DNA of 38,087 nucleotides from positions 1-38,087 of the forward strand of contig JAJDVT010000082.1 of assembly GCA_022826005.1 (NCBI GenBank), in the 5' to 3' direction. Position numbers and translations under genes: made by a program. The notes under the pieces were generated by a model. That model made no database searches and was not told the origin of the DNA. It worked only from the letters and a program-made list of their open reading frames with translations. The stretch's first letter is position 1; each line of letters opens with the position of its first letter. The DNA is from Gemmatimonadota bacterium (lineage in GTDB: Bacteria > Gemmatimonadota > Gemmatimonadetes > Longimicrobiales > Gaopeijiaceae). Positions 24,230 through 32,280 of this stretch are shown here, one piece after another.

Positions 24230-25219
24230 CTATGCATACGCCGCGGGATCGGCTTCGAAGCGGGCGCGACAGCCGGGGCAGCAGAAGTGCAGCGTTTTGC
24301 CATTGTAGGTGATGGAGGGCCGCGATCCGTCCGCGGGAACGGTCATGCCGCAGACCGGGTCCGTTGCCTGTGCAGGTGCGCCTGCGGGTTTCGCGGCGGA
24401 TGCCCCCGCTCCCTTCCGGGCGCCCACGGCGACGATCTCCGCGAGGATGCTCACGGCGACCTCCTCGGGACTGTCGGCCCCGATGTCGAGCCCGGCGGGC
24501 CCGTGCACGCGTGCAACCTCCTCCGCGCCGACGCCCAGGTCCCCGAGCACCGCCCGCACCTGCCGCATGCGCTTCGGCGACACCACCACGCCCACGTAGT
24601 CCGGCCGCGCGGCCAGGATGTGCCGCACGGCGTCCTCGTCGCCCCGCCCCATCGTCGCCACCACCGCAAGGAGCCGGGCACCCGGCGAGCGATCCGCCCA
24701 TTGCCTGGCCCGGGCGTCGAGCGAATCCCCCTGCGGGCCTGCCGCGCCGGCGCCCGCCTCGCCTGCCGCACGGCCCAACCCATCCTCCCCCTCGACCCCG
24801 GCCCGCTCGACCTCATAGCCCATCGCGCCGCCCAGACGGGCCACCGCGTCCGCGATCGGGGACGATCCGGCCACAACCAGCCGGGGCACCGGAAACACCG
24901 GATTGATGTGCACTTCCACCTTCCCTTCGCTGCCGCAGGACATGGGAACGGGAACGATATCGCGATTCTCGCCCGGGAGCGCCCCGAAGCCAAGCAGCCT
25001 GGGCCGCCCCTCGGCGAGCGCGGCCAGCGCGTGGCGCACCACCTCGGGCTGGGTGCAGCTCCCGCCGATCCAGCCATGGACACGCCCCTCGCCCGTGATG
25101 AGCGCGGTGTTGCCCGGCGCCGCCGAGCTGGGGCGTTCCCGGCGCACCACCGTCGCGAGCGCGTATGGGCGCCGTTCGTCCAGCAGGCGCCGGGCGACGC
25201 GGAGTAGCGCGCTATCCAC
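24230..25219 (-). CDS. XdhC/CoxF-type molybdenum hydroxylase maturation protein fused to a YHS domain
   Basis: The 329-residue protein has an N-terminal XdhC/CoxI domain (RPYALATVV, then GWIGGSCTQPEVVRHAL), a C-terminal XdhC Rossmann domain (RLVVAGSSPIADAVARL; LAVVATMGRGDEDAVRHIL; DYVGVVVSPKR) and, from about 285, a YHS metal-binding domain (DPVCGMTV, YNGKTLHFCCPGCRARFE). XdhC-type proteins bind molybdopterin cofactor and aid its sulfuration and insertion. YHS domains are copper/heavy-metal binding modules, so the fusion may link Mo and Cu delivery to CO dehydrogenase (inference). Start GTG at 25219 overlaps the mocA stop by 8 nt; GTG 25231 is the alternative. Confidence 0.85.
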   Translation of the reverse strand: MDSALLRVARRLLDERRPYALATVVRRERPSSAAPGNTALITGEGRVHGWIGGSCTQPEVVRHALAALAEGRPRLLGFGALPGENRDIVPVPMSCGSEGKVEVHINPVFPVPRLVVAGSSPIADAVARLGGAMGYEVERAGVEGEDGLGRAAGEAGAGAAGPQGDSLDARARQWADRSPGARLLAVVATMGRGDEDAVRHILAARPDYVGVVVSPKRMRQVRAVLGDLGVGAEEVARVHGPAGLDIGADSPEEVAVSILAEIVAVGARKGAGASAAKPAGAPAQATDPVCGMTVPADGSRPSITYNGKTLHFCCPGCRARFEADPAAYA

Positions 25220-25859
25220 GGGCCGTGCCACCCATCGCCGCCCGTGCCGGGGCCGCGCCGGCCACCTCACCCTCAACCTCAACCCGGGCCCGCTCGTATT
25301 CCTCCGGGGTGTCCAGATCGCGCAGCGCCTCGGCGGGCCAGTCCACCACGGCGGCCGCTGCGCCGTGCCGCCTCGCCACCTCACGGCCGCAGCGCCGGTC
25401 CATGCGGAGGAGTTCGCCGAAGAGGGAGCGGTCGTAGAGCATCGGGGGGGCGATGGTCTCGCCGCCGTAACGCGACAGGACCAGGGCGGCGCCGGTCTCG
25501 CGGTAGCGGTCCGCCACCGCCCGCAACATGGCCACCGTCACAAACGGCATGTCGGCCAGCACGACCATGGCGCCGGCGCAACCAGCCCCCACCGCCGCCA
25601 CCCCCGCGCCCACCGACGTGTGCTGTCCCATCGCATGCTCTCCATTAAAGACACTCCTGCACCCGATTCCGTGCAATTCGGCCTCCACGGCCCCACGCTC
25701 GTGGCCCGTCACCACCACCACCGGGCTCATCCCGGCCCCCACCGCCCTCCGGGCCGCGCGCCGCACGAGGCTCTCGCCACCCAGCTCCAGCAGCAGCTTG
25801 TTGCGGCCCATCCGCACGGAGGCGCCGGCCGCCAGCACGACGGCAGCCACATCGCTCAC
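25212..25859 (-). CDS. mocA: MocA-like molybdenum cofactor cytidylyltransferase
   Basis: A 215-residue NTP transferase of the MobA/MocA fold. The nucleotide loop is LAAGASVRMGRNKLLLELGG, followed by VLADMPFVT (metal-binding aspartate) and the C-terminal LRDLDTPEEYERA. It should add CMP to molybdopterin to give the MCD cofactor that CO dehydrogenase uses. Its start overlaps the upstream nuclease gene by 4 nt (ATGA) and its end overlaps xdhC-YHS, placing it in the maturation operon. GMP transfer (MobA) is less likely given the context. Confidence 0.85.
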   Translation of the reverse strand: MSDVAAVVLAAGASVRMGRNKLLLELGGESLVRRAARRAVGAGMSPVVVVTGHERGAVEAELHGIGCRSVFNGEHAMGQHTSVGAGVAAVGAGCAGAMVVLADMPFVTVAMLRAVADRYRETGAALVLSRYGGETIAPPMLYDRSLFGELLRMDRRCGREVARRHGAAAAVVDWPAEALRDLDTPEEYERARVEVEGEVAGAAPARAAMGGTARG

Positions 25860-26875
25860 CGGCGCACGGCCTCCGCCGAACCCGCCGGGGCCCCACGCAC
25901 CGCGGCCCCGGGATCGCCACCCTCCCCGCCACCCCGCCTATCGGGGGGCAGCGGCGTCGCACTCTCGACCCACGCCGACCACCAGAGGACCGCCAGCATC
26001 TCCGCACCGGCGGCCAGCCTCTCCGCCGCGAACTCCAGCGCCTCGGGAGCAGCCGGCTCCCAGGGATCGAAGCCGACATCGCGGTCGAGGCGGTAGAGCG
26101 TTTCTACCTCCGCGTGGGCCGCCATGATGTGATCGATCACCGCCGCGCGGGCCGCCCCCGCCACGGATTGCAACGGAGCCGTGCCCAGGTAAGGCGCCAG
26201 ATGCGCGTCGCGCACGCGCGTTCTCACGAATGCCGTTTCGAAGCGCGCGTGGAATCCGTTGTCGGTGGTGTAGCCTTCGGGGTTGGGGGTGTCCCGGTCC
26301 CAGCCGTTGAAGTGGATCGTGGTGTGGTGGGGCTGCGATCCGTCGGTCACGTAGTGGCCCAGGATGCCCGCGTCGTTCACGATCCGCTCCGCGATCCAGG
26401 CCCGCCGCCCGGGGTCGTCCTCCGCCCGCCACAGCCGCCATTCGGTGACGATGCGCTGGTACAGCTCGGTGATCCGGAAGGGCAGGAATCCGGCGTCCCG
26501 CTCGGGCCGCTCCAGCCCGGCCGCGTAGAGCTGCCGCAGAAAATCGAAGCGGTCGCGCGCCTCCAGCGCCCCCTCGGGCACGTTCTCCAGGTCGATGTAG
26601 TGGTCGTACTGGAAGGCCTGGTCCATCTCGCGCAGCCGGCCAACGCGCCAGCGGTCCGGCTCGGGGTTCAGGTAGACCAGCCGGTCCCCCGCCTCGCGGA
26701 AGAAGGCGGGCATTTCGGCCGGCAGCCGGGTCACCGCGGCGCGCGCCGCCATTTCGTGGCCCGCCAACCCCCACGGCGGAGTGTTGTGTGCGGGTGGGGC
26801 GCCATGCCGGGCGCCCGCCGCAAGCATCACCATCCCAAGCACGACCCCCATTGTCATCGGCTTTCCAGGCGACAT
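25856..26875 (-). CDS. S1/P1-nuclease-like zinc protein, exported
   Basis: A 339-residue protein with a signal-like N-terminus (hydrophobic 8-22). Metal-site elements of the S1/P1 nuclease and phospholipase C fold are visible: W35-G-x-x-G-H40, YDHYIDLE, GHYVTDGSQPHH (histidines and aspartate in H-x3-D spacing) and NGFHARFE. Family members are trinuclear-zinc enzymes that cleave single-stranded nucleic acid or phosphodiesters outside the cytoplasm. The C-terminal 30 residues are low complexity. It lies 6 nt after the SDR gene and overlaps mocA by 4 nt, an odd place for a secreted hydrolase, so it may only share the transcript. Confidence 0.78.
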   Translation of the reverse strand: MSPGKPMTMGVVLGMVMLAAGARHGAPPAHNTPPWGLAGHEMAARAAVTRLPAEMPAFFREAGDRLVYLNPEPDRWRVGRLREMDQAFQYDHYIDLENVPEGALEARDRFDFLRQLYAAGLERPERDAGFLPFRITELYQRIVTEWRLWRAEDDPGRRAWIAERIVNDAGILGHYVTDGSQPHHTTIHFNGWDRDTPNPEGYTTDNGFHARFETAFVRTRVRDAHLAPYLGTAPLQSVAGAARAAVIDHIMAAHAEVETLYRLDRDVGFDPWEPAAPEALEFAAERLAAGAEMLAVLWWSAWVESATPLPPDRRGGGEGGDPGAAVRGAPAGSAEAVRR

Positions 26876-26881
26876 CGCATC

Positions 26882-27673
26882 CTACTCCTTCTCCGCGCCC
26901 ACGGCCCGCCGGTCCATCGCGTACGGGGACCGCTGCACGGTCGGCATGATCAGCAACTGTTGCACGTTGACGTGCGGGGGGGTGTTCAGGACGTAGCAGA
27001 CCGCGTCGGCGATGTCCCCGGCCTTGAGCGGGTCCACGCCCTCGTAGACGGTGCGCGCCCGGTCCTCGTCGCCGCGGAAACGCACCAGCGAGAACTCGGT
27101 CTCCACCATGCCGGGATCGATGCTCGACATGCGCACCCGGGTGCCCAGCAGGTCGATGTTGGCGCCCTGGTTGATGGCGCGGACACCGTACTTGGTGGCG
27201 CAGTAGACGGCGCCCTGCGGGTAGACGACGTACCCGGCGATGCTCCCGAGGTTGACGACGTGGCCCGAGTCGCGCTCGATCATCCCGGGCAGGATCGTCC
27301 GCATCATGTTCAACAGGCCCTTGATGTTCGTGTCGATCATCTCGTCCCAGTCCTCGTAGCTGCCTTCCTGCACGGTGTGGAGGCCCCGGGCCAGTCCCGC
27401 GTTGTTGATGAGGATGTCGGGGACCACGCCCTCCCTCTCCAGGCGGGCGACGAAGTCCCTCACGGCAGAGCGGTCCCTCACGTCGAAGACGGCGGTGACG
27501 GGCTCCATCTCGCTGGTGTGCGCGATCTCCCGGGCCAGCGCCTCCAGGCGGTCGCTCCTGCGCCCGGTAAGCACGACGCGCACCCCCATCCCGGCCAGGG
27601 CGCGGGCGCACGCTTCGCCGATCCCGGCCGTCGCCCCGGTCACGATCGCGGTCTTTCCTCGGATTCGGTTCAT
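26882..27673 (-). CDS. Short-chain dehydrogenase/reductase, YdfG-like
   Basis: A 263-residue classical SDR. Cofactor loop TGATAGIG at 12-19, INNAG near 90, catalytic S in NLGSIAGY and the Y-C-A-T-K pair follow, then DPGMVETEFS. The arginines of TGRRSDR after the second strand suggest NADP(H). The sequence resembles YdfG-type 3-hydroxy acid dehydrogenases (serine/malonic semialdehyde chemistry), but the substrate cannot be fixed. First gene of the unit leading into the CO dehydrogenase maturation genes, with an imperfect palindrome just upstream. Confidence 0.88.
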   Translation of the reverse strand: MNRIRGKTAIVTGATAGIGEACARALAGMGVRVVLTGRRSDRLEALAREIAHTSEMEPVTAVFDVRDRSAVRDFVARLEREGVVPDILINNAGLARGLHTVQEGSYEDWDEMIDTNIKGLLNMMRTILPGMIERDSGHVVNLGSIAGYVVYPQGAVYCATKYGVRAINQGANIDLLGTRVRMSSIDPGMVETEFSLVRFRGDEDRARTVYEGVDPLKAGDIADAVCYVLNTPPHVNVQQLLIMPTVQRSPYAMDRRAVGAEKE

Positions 27674-27702
27674 CGATTGAGTGCAGATGTGTAAATTTTA
27701 CT

Positions 27703-27728
27703 TGTCATTATGTCGTGTTATCTTGACA
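27703..27728. promoter_or_regulatory. Imperfect palindrome upstream of the SDR operon
   Basis: TGTCA (27703 and following) and TGACA (ending 27728) flank an AT-rich centre with additional partial symmetry, in the short AT-rich gap between the SDR start and the stop of the preceding gene. Also on the minus strand a TAAAAT word lies between the palindrome and the ATG and could act as a -10 element. The assignment is weak. Confidence 0.3.
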
Positions 27729-29490
27729 TAGTGATCGTCTTGACGACCGCCGGCACCTCCGGCGGAACGAGGAATGTCTGCTGGACGGCCGGTCCTTCGC
27801 CAGAGGCACGCCTCACAGCCACCTGCAGGCTGGATCCGTAGGGAACGTCGCAGAGCAGGAAGTAGCCGCGGTGATCGGTGGTGGTCGAGACCGTCACGGA
27901 GCTGTCGTCCAGTTCCATCGACCAACCGCCGCCGGTCTCGCCGGCGGGGCCGACTGGGGCGGCAACCGGAGGCGACGCGTACCCTGTCTCCCGCAGCCAC
28001 CGCACGTCGACCCTGACGCCCCCGGCCGGGTTCCCGCCGACATGCACCACCCGCCCCATGACCGGCGCGGTTCCCTCCGGGCGCGGCGCCCCGCCGCAGG
28101 AGAAGACGAGGGCATCGGCCACCGTCGGGACCTTCATCCTCACGTAGGACACCTGCCCGAGACTGCCTTCGACCGCTACCTGGGGTTCGGCCAGCCCCAT
28201 CGCTCTCAGCGCCGGATTCGGGATGCGAAGGATGTGGGTGCCGGCGGGAAGCCCGCGGAAGAGGAAGGAGCCGTCGGCGGAGGTGGTGATGCCCGTGACG
28301 GCGGGAAGGTCGGCCTCCAGCGCAACCACGACCGGCCCTGGAGGCGGTCCCGTCCCCGCCGAGTCCGCGACCACCCCGAAGATGCTGGCAGACCCGGCAT
28401 CCAGGACGGTGCGGCCCGCCGCGTCCGTGACGGCGACCGTCGAGCCCCCCACCATTTGATGCCCGATGCGCAGGATTTCTCCCCGGCTCGCTTCGGCGAA
28501 GGACGGAATCCGGATCCACCAGTCCTTCACGATCCAGGCGCCGTCGGGCAGGCGCGTGAAGCTCACCTCTCCGGGCGGGTAGCCCACCTCCGGTGAGTCC
28601 ATGAGGCCCACATACCCGAACTGGATCCGCTGGAGCTCGGCGGTCTCGGCGTCCAGCCAGAGCACGCCGCCGATCTCCGGGACGCGGCGGTCGGGGGTCG
28701 GCCGGAAGGCGAGTCCCACCGTTCCGCCGCCACCGTTCACGACGGCCAGGCAGTGGGTGTCCAGGAAGGTGTCGGAGAGGAGCGCCCCGGCGTCCGGCGC
28801 GTAGTAGACCGACATCGAGTCGCCCTCGTTCTGCACAAATCCCTCCGCGACGAGATCCTCGATGGGGGCCGACGTGAAGGCCGCGCGCTGGTTGGGCCTG
28901 AGCATGCTCGTGTCGGCCAGGACCTCGCGACCGTCCCGGTCGAGCCGCATCACCCGGCGCAGCAGCGTATAGCGGTAGAGCTCGGCCTCCCGGGTCCAGG
29001 CTTCCGCCGCGAGCGCCTTGCGGGCCTCCTCCCACACCTGCCCCGCCGCAGCTCCCTCCTCGGGCCTCACCTGGCAGTCCCGCTCCGCCGACACGACGAT
29101 GCCCTGCAGCCTGATCGCCTCAAAGGGGACCGCGATGCGCATTTCCTCCGCGCCGGCGGCCGGTGTGAAGGGATCGCCGGAGAAGCTCGCGTAGCCGATC
29201 CGCTCAACGGTGACGGTGTGCGGGCCAGGCCGGCTCGTCTCGAGCTGAAACCGGCCGGCCCCGTCGGTCAGCGACTGGTCCACCTGGTTGCCCTCCACGT
29301 CCAGGAGCAGGACCATCGCTCCGGTCACCGGCACACCGGTCCCCTCTTCGACGACGACGCCTGGCACGGGTTGCGCCGCCGCAGGGGCCGGTCCGAGACC
29401 GATCAGCAGGAACAGGAGGAGGAAGGTTGCGCGCACGCCCGAATAGTAAGCGCCGGGACATGGATCCGTCACGCGGTTCGCGCCTTTCAT
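27718..29490 (-). CDS. Secreted carboxypeptidase-regulatory-like protein
   Basis: A 590-residue exported protein with ATG at 29490 and GGAGA 4 nt upstream. Signal peptide about 20-40 (FLLLFLLIGLGPAPAAAQ). A CarboxypepD_reg-like domain lies at about 42-115, ending in a segment GIVVSAER typical of TonB-associated surface proteins in Gemmatimonadota and Bacteroidota. A central region (about 150-360) looks like a beta-rich outer-membrane or periplasmic domain, with VLWLDAETAELQRIQF. Two more regulatory-like units follow (about 365-450 and 480-585, with ADGSFLFRGLPAGTHILRI and DHRGYFLLCDVPYG). There is no TonB plug or barrel. Function unknown, probably surface binding or sensing. Confidence 0.85.
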   Translation of the reverse strand: MKGANRVTDPCPGAYYSGVRATFLLLFLLIGLGPAPAAAQPVPGVVVEEGTGVPVTGAMVLLLDVEGNQVDQSLTDGAGRFQLETSRPGPHTVTVERIGYASFSGDPFTPAAGAEEMRIAVPFEAIRLQGIVVSAERDCQVRPEEGAAAGQVWEEARKALAAEAWTREAELYRYTLLRRVMRLDRDGREVLADTSMLRPNQRAAFTSAPIEDLVAEGFVQNEGDSMSVYYAPDAGALLSDTFLDTHCLAVVNGGGGTVGLAFRPTPDRRVPEIGGVLWLDAETAELQRIQFGYVGLMDSPEVGYPPGEVSFTRLPDGAWIVKDWWIRIPSFAEASRGEILRIGHQMVGGSTVAVTDAAGRTVLDAGSASIFGVVADSAGTGPPPGPVVVALEADLPAVTGITTSADGSFLFRGLPAGTHILRIPNPALRAMGLAEPQVAVEGSLGQVSYVRMKVPTVADALVFSCGGAPRPEGTAPVMGRVVHVGGNPAGGVRVDVRWLRETGYASPPVAAPVGPAGETGGGWSMELDDSSVTVSTTTDHRGYFLLCDVPYGSSLQVAVRRASGEGPAVQQTFLVPPEVPAVVKTITMSR

Positions 29491-29580
29491 AATCTCTCCT
29501 TCGGATACAGATTGGTGTGCCGCGGCTTCCGTCCCGGGCCGCACCCGACCTCCCCCACCGATCCGTCCAAGGAGCCATCC

Positions 29581-29967
29581 ATGACCGCCCCCCAGGTCCG
29601 GCATTTCCGCATCGCCGAGCAACCCGTCGAGCAGCTCAATCCCCTGATCTCCCGCAGCCTGATCACCGGAGAGCGCACGATGCTCGCACATGTCTACCTG
29701 AAGAAGGGCGCCGTGGTTCCGATGCACTCGCACGACAACGAGCAGATCACCTATGTGCTCGAGGGCGCGCTCAGGTTCAGGATCGGCGACGGGGGGCCGG
29801 ACGAGCTGGTGGTGCGCACGGGCGAGGTGCTGCACCTGCCCGGCAACGTCCCCCACGAGGCGGAAGCGCTCGAGGACACGATCGACGTGGACGTCTTCAC
29901 GCCTCCGCGGCAGGACTGGCTGGACGGGGACGACGCCTATCTTCGCGGCGGCGGAGAGGGGAGCTGA
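29581..29967 (+). CDS. Cupin-domain protein
   Basis: A 128-residue single-domain cupin with ATG at 29581 and AGGAG 7 nt upstream. Motif 1 is MHSHDNEQITYVLEG with H49, H51 and Q55 (or E54); motif 2 is LHLPGNVPHEAEA with a late histidine, so a metal site is likely. Small cupins of this type often act on small carbonyl substrates or as sensors. It ends 4 nt before the aminotransferase gene and is surely co-transcribed with it. Confidence 0.88.
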   Translation: MTAPQVRHFRIAEQPVEQLNPLISRSLITGERTMLAHVYLKKGAVVPMHSHDNEQITYVLEGALRFRIGDGGPDELVVRTGEVLHLPGNVPHEAEALEDTIDVDVFTPPRQDWLDGDDAYLRGGGEGS

Positions 29968-29971
29968 CCCG

Positions 29972-30907
29972 ATGGGGAGCATAGGCAAGCTCAGGGGCAG
30001 CCCCTGGATCTGGAAGGACGGGGACTACATTCGCTGGGAGGACGCGCAGGTTCACGTCATGAGCCTGGCGGTGCAGTTCGCGGCTTCGGTCTTCGAGGGG
30101 ATCCGCTGCTACGAAACCCCGAACGGGCCCGCCGTCTTCAGGCTGCACGACCACCTCAAGCGGCTGATGACGTCGAGCCGGACCTACCGCATGCAGCCCG
30201 AGCACACGGTCGCAGAACTGGCGGACGCCACGGCGGCGACGATCGGGAAGAACGAGCTCACCGCCTGCTACATCCGCCCAACGGTGCTGCGCGGGTACGG
30301 CGCGTCGAGCATGCACCCCGAGAACAGTCCCATCGAGACCTATATCCCGATGTGGCCGTGGGGCGCCTACCTGGGCGAGGGCGCGCTGGAGAGGGGCGTC
30401 GATGTCTGTGTGTCGTCGTGGAACCGCCCGGCGCCGAACACCATCCCCAGCGGGGCCAAGTCGGCGGGCAACTACATCCTCTCCGCGCTGATGGTGATGG
30501 AGGCATCGTCCCACGGCTACGCCGAGGCGATCGGACTCGGGCCCGGCGGACTGGTGAGCGAGGGGAGCGGCCAGAACCTCTTCCTGGTGGTGAACGGCGA
30601 GGTCGTGACGCCTATTCTGGACGGTACATCGCTCTCCGGCATCACCCGGCATACGGTACTGAAGATCGCGGGGGACCTGGGCCTGACCGTGCGCGAACAG
30701 CTGGTGCCGCGTGAGATGCTCTACGGCGCCGATGAGCTCTTCTTCACGGGAACGGCGTCGGAGGTCACGCCGATCCGTTCGGTCGACGGACTGACGGTGG
30801 GCGAAGGCCGGCGCGGGCCGGTCACGGAGCGCATCCAGCAGCGGTTCCTGGAGCTGGCGAAGGGCGAGGGGCCTGATCCGTGGGGGTGGTTGACGTATCT
30901 TGAATAG
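29972..30907 (+). CDS. ilvE: Branched-chain-amino-acid aminotransferase
   Basis: A 311-residue fold-type IV PLP aminotransferase. PLP lysine K163 lies in SGAKSAGNYILS; other family segments are FEGIRCYET, YIRPTVLRGYG, GLVSEGSGQNLF and ELFFTGTASEVTPIRSVDG. It interconverts Leu, Ile and Val with their 2-oxo acids. Start ATG 29972 lies right after the cupin stop. Length and motifs match IlvE well. The next 110 nt up to the lipoprotein gene hold no clear terminator. Confidence 0.93.
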   Translation: MGSIGKLRGSPWIWKDGDYIRWEDAQVHVMSLAVQFAASVFEGIRCYETPNGPAVFRLHDHLKRLMTSSRTYRMQPEHTVAELADATAATIGKNELTACYIRPTVLRGYGASSMHPENSPIETYIPMWPWGAYLGEGALERGVDVCVSSWNRPAPNTIPSGAKSAGNYILSALMVMEASSHGYAEAIGLGPGGLVSEGSGQNLFLVVNGEVVTPILDGTSLSGITRHTVLKIAGDLGLTVREQLVPREMLYGADELFFTGTASEVTPIRSVDGLTVGEGRRGPVTERIQQRFLELAKGEGPDPWGWLTYLE

Positions 30908-31020
30908 AGGGGACGAGCGCCGGCGTCGCTTCGGGAACCTGGCGCTGTTTGCCGGTGTAACGGGTTGGGGCCGTCAGATCGCCTGGCGGATTCAAGAGGA
31001 ATGCCGGAGGGAGTAGAAAA

Positions 31021-31611
31021 ATGTCAAATGCACGTATCATTCTGCCTGCCGCGGTCGCGCTGGTGCTCGGTGCCGCCGCATGCACAGACACGACCGAACC
31101 GCCGGAACAGCTGACTGAAGAGGAGGCGAGGGATCTCCTGGATGGGTACAGGACGCTGCAGACGCTGACCGATCCCGATGTCGTCTCCGTGTCCGAGGAC
31201 GGTGCGGTGATCGCGTGTCCACTCGGGGGACAGGCCGAACTCACCGGGACCGCCGGGGAGGAATCCGCGGGCGACACGGCGCGGATCCATCTGGACATCC
31301 GGGTCAATCCAATGGGATGCGGGGTCTCGGGCAACGGTACCGAATTCACTCTCACCGGGGACCCTAGCGTCCGTGAGGAAATCACCCTGGAGATCGTCGG
31401 TTTCTTCGAGAGCTTCGACATCACCGGCGGCACCGTCGGCACTCTGGCCTGGGAGCTGGGCGACCGCTCGGGCACATGCGACATCGACCTCGAGCTGGGC
31501 GCGGAACCCGACCTTTCGAACCCGACCGATCCGGGCGTGAACGGCACCTTGAGCGGGATGCTGTGCGGGCACGAGGTCAGTATCGACGTGGCGGAGCTGC
31601 CCATCGAGTAG
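31021..31611 (+). CDS. Hypothetical lipoprotein, first of a tandem pair
   Basis: A 196-residue lipoprotein with GGAGGGAG upstream of ATG. The signal peptide ends in LGAAAC (C21 lipidated). The mature part begins with a short acidic helix (QLTEEEARDLLDGY) and continues as a beta-rich domain with four cysteines in ACPLGG, MGCGVSG, GTCDIDL and LCGHEVSI, probably two disulfides. The next gene encodes a paralogue with the same pattern. I do not recognise a described family. Confidence 0.85.
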   Translation: MSNARIILPAAVALVLGAAACTDTTEPPEQLTEEEARDLLDGYRTLQTLTDPDVVSVSEDGAVIACPLGGQAELTGTAGEESAGDTARIHLDIRVNPMGCGVSGNGTEFTLTGDPSVREEITLEIVGFFESFDITGGTVGTLAWELGDRSGTCDIDLELGAEPDLSNPTDPGVNGTLSGMLCGHEVSIDVAELPIE

Positions 31612-31683
31612 CACCGGTCGGCGACGGCATCCGGGCCGCCGGGTCCGGGAGCACGAGGGAAACGGAGCAGCGGAAAACGGACA

Positions 31684-32271
31684 ATGTCAGTGTCGAGACC
31701 GATCTTGCCCGCCGCGATCACGCTGGTTCTGAGCGCTGGCGCCTGTGGTGGCAACTCGGTGGCGCCCGGGGGCGGACTGACCGAGCAGGAGGCGATCGAG
31801 TTCTTCGAGGCGTTTTGGGACTATCGGCAGCAGGTACGGTTTGCAGGCATTCCGGGGCTGCGCGAGCGCTTCGCGACCACGTGTCCCCTCGGCGGGCTTA
31901 CCGAGTTCATCAGGACGATGGAGCAGGAGGCGGTGGGCGACACGACCCGGACCTACGCCGTATTGCAGATCACCCCGAACAGCTGCCGGCTCGACGCCGG
32001 AGGTGTCGATTACGTCCTGTTCGGGAGACCGGCGGTGGTTGAAGAGACGCGGATCGAGACGGTGCGGTCCTCCGGGGCATTCCAATTGGATGGTCTCGTC
32101 TTCGGAGTGCTGGAATGGGTGTCGGGACGCAGCTCCGGCGATTGCCAGCTGGATCTGGTGACCGACCTGGAGTCCGACTTTTCAGACCCGGAAAACCCGA
32201 TGGTTGTGGGCGAGTTCAACGGGGAGCTGTGCGGGTACCTCGTGAGCATTGCGGTAGCGGAACCCCTGTAA
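31684..32271 (+). CDS. Hypothetical lipoprotein, second of a tandem pair
   Basis: A 195-residue paralogue of the preceding lipoprotein, 72 nt downstream. Signal ends in LSAGAC (C21). Shared layout: LTEQEAIEFFEAF helix, then cysteines in TCPLGG, NSCRLDAG, GDCQLDL and LCGYLVSI. Overall identity to its neighbour looks low apart from these anchors, so the duplication is old. Function unknown; export to the envelope is clear. Confidence 0.85.
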   Translation: MSVSRPILPAAITLVLSAGACGGNSVAPGGGLTEQEAIEFFEAFWDYRQQVRFAGIPGLRERFATTCPLGGLTEFIRTMEQEAVGDTTRTYAVLQITPNSCRLDAGGVDYVLFGRPAVVEETRIETVRSSGAFQLDGLVFGVLEWVSGRSSGDCQLDLVTDLESDFSDPENPMVVGEFNGELCGYLVSIAVAEPL

Positions 32272-32280
32272 CCCCGCCAG

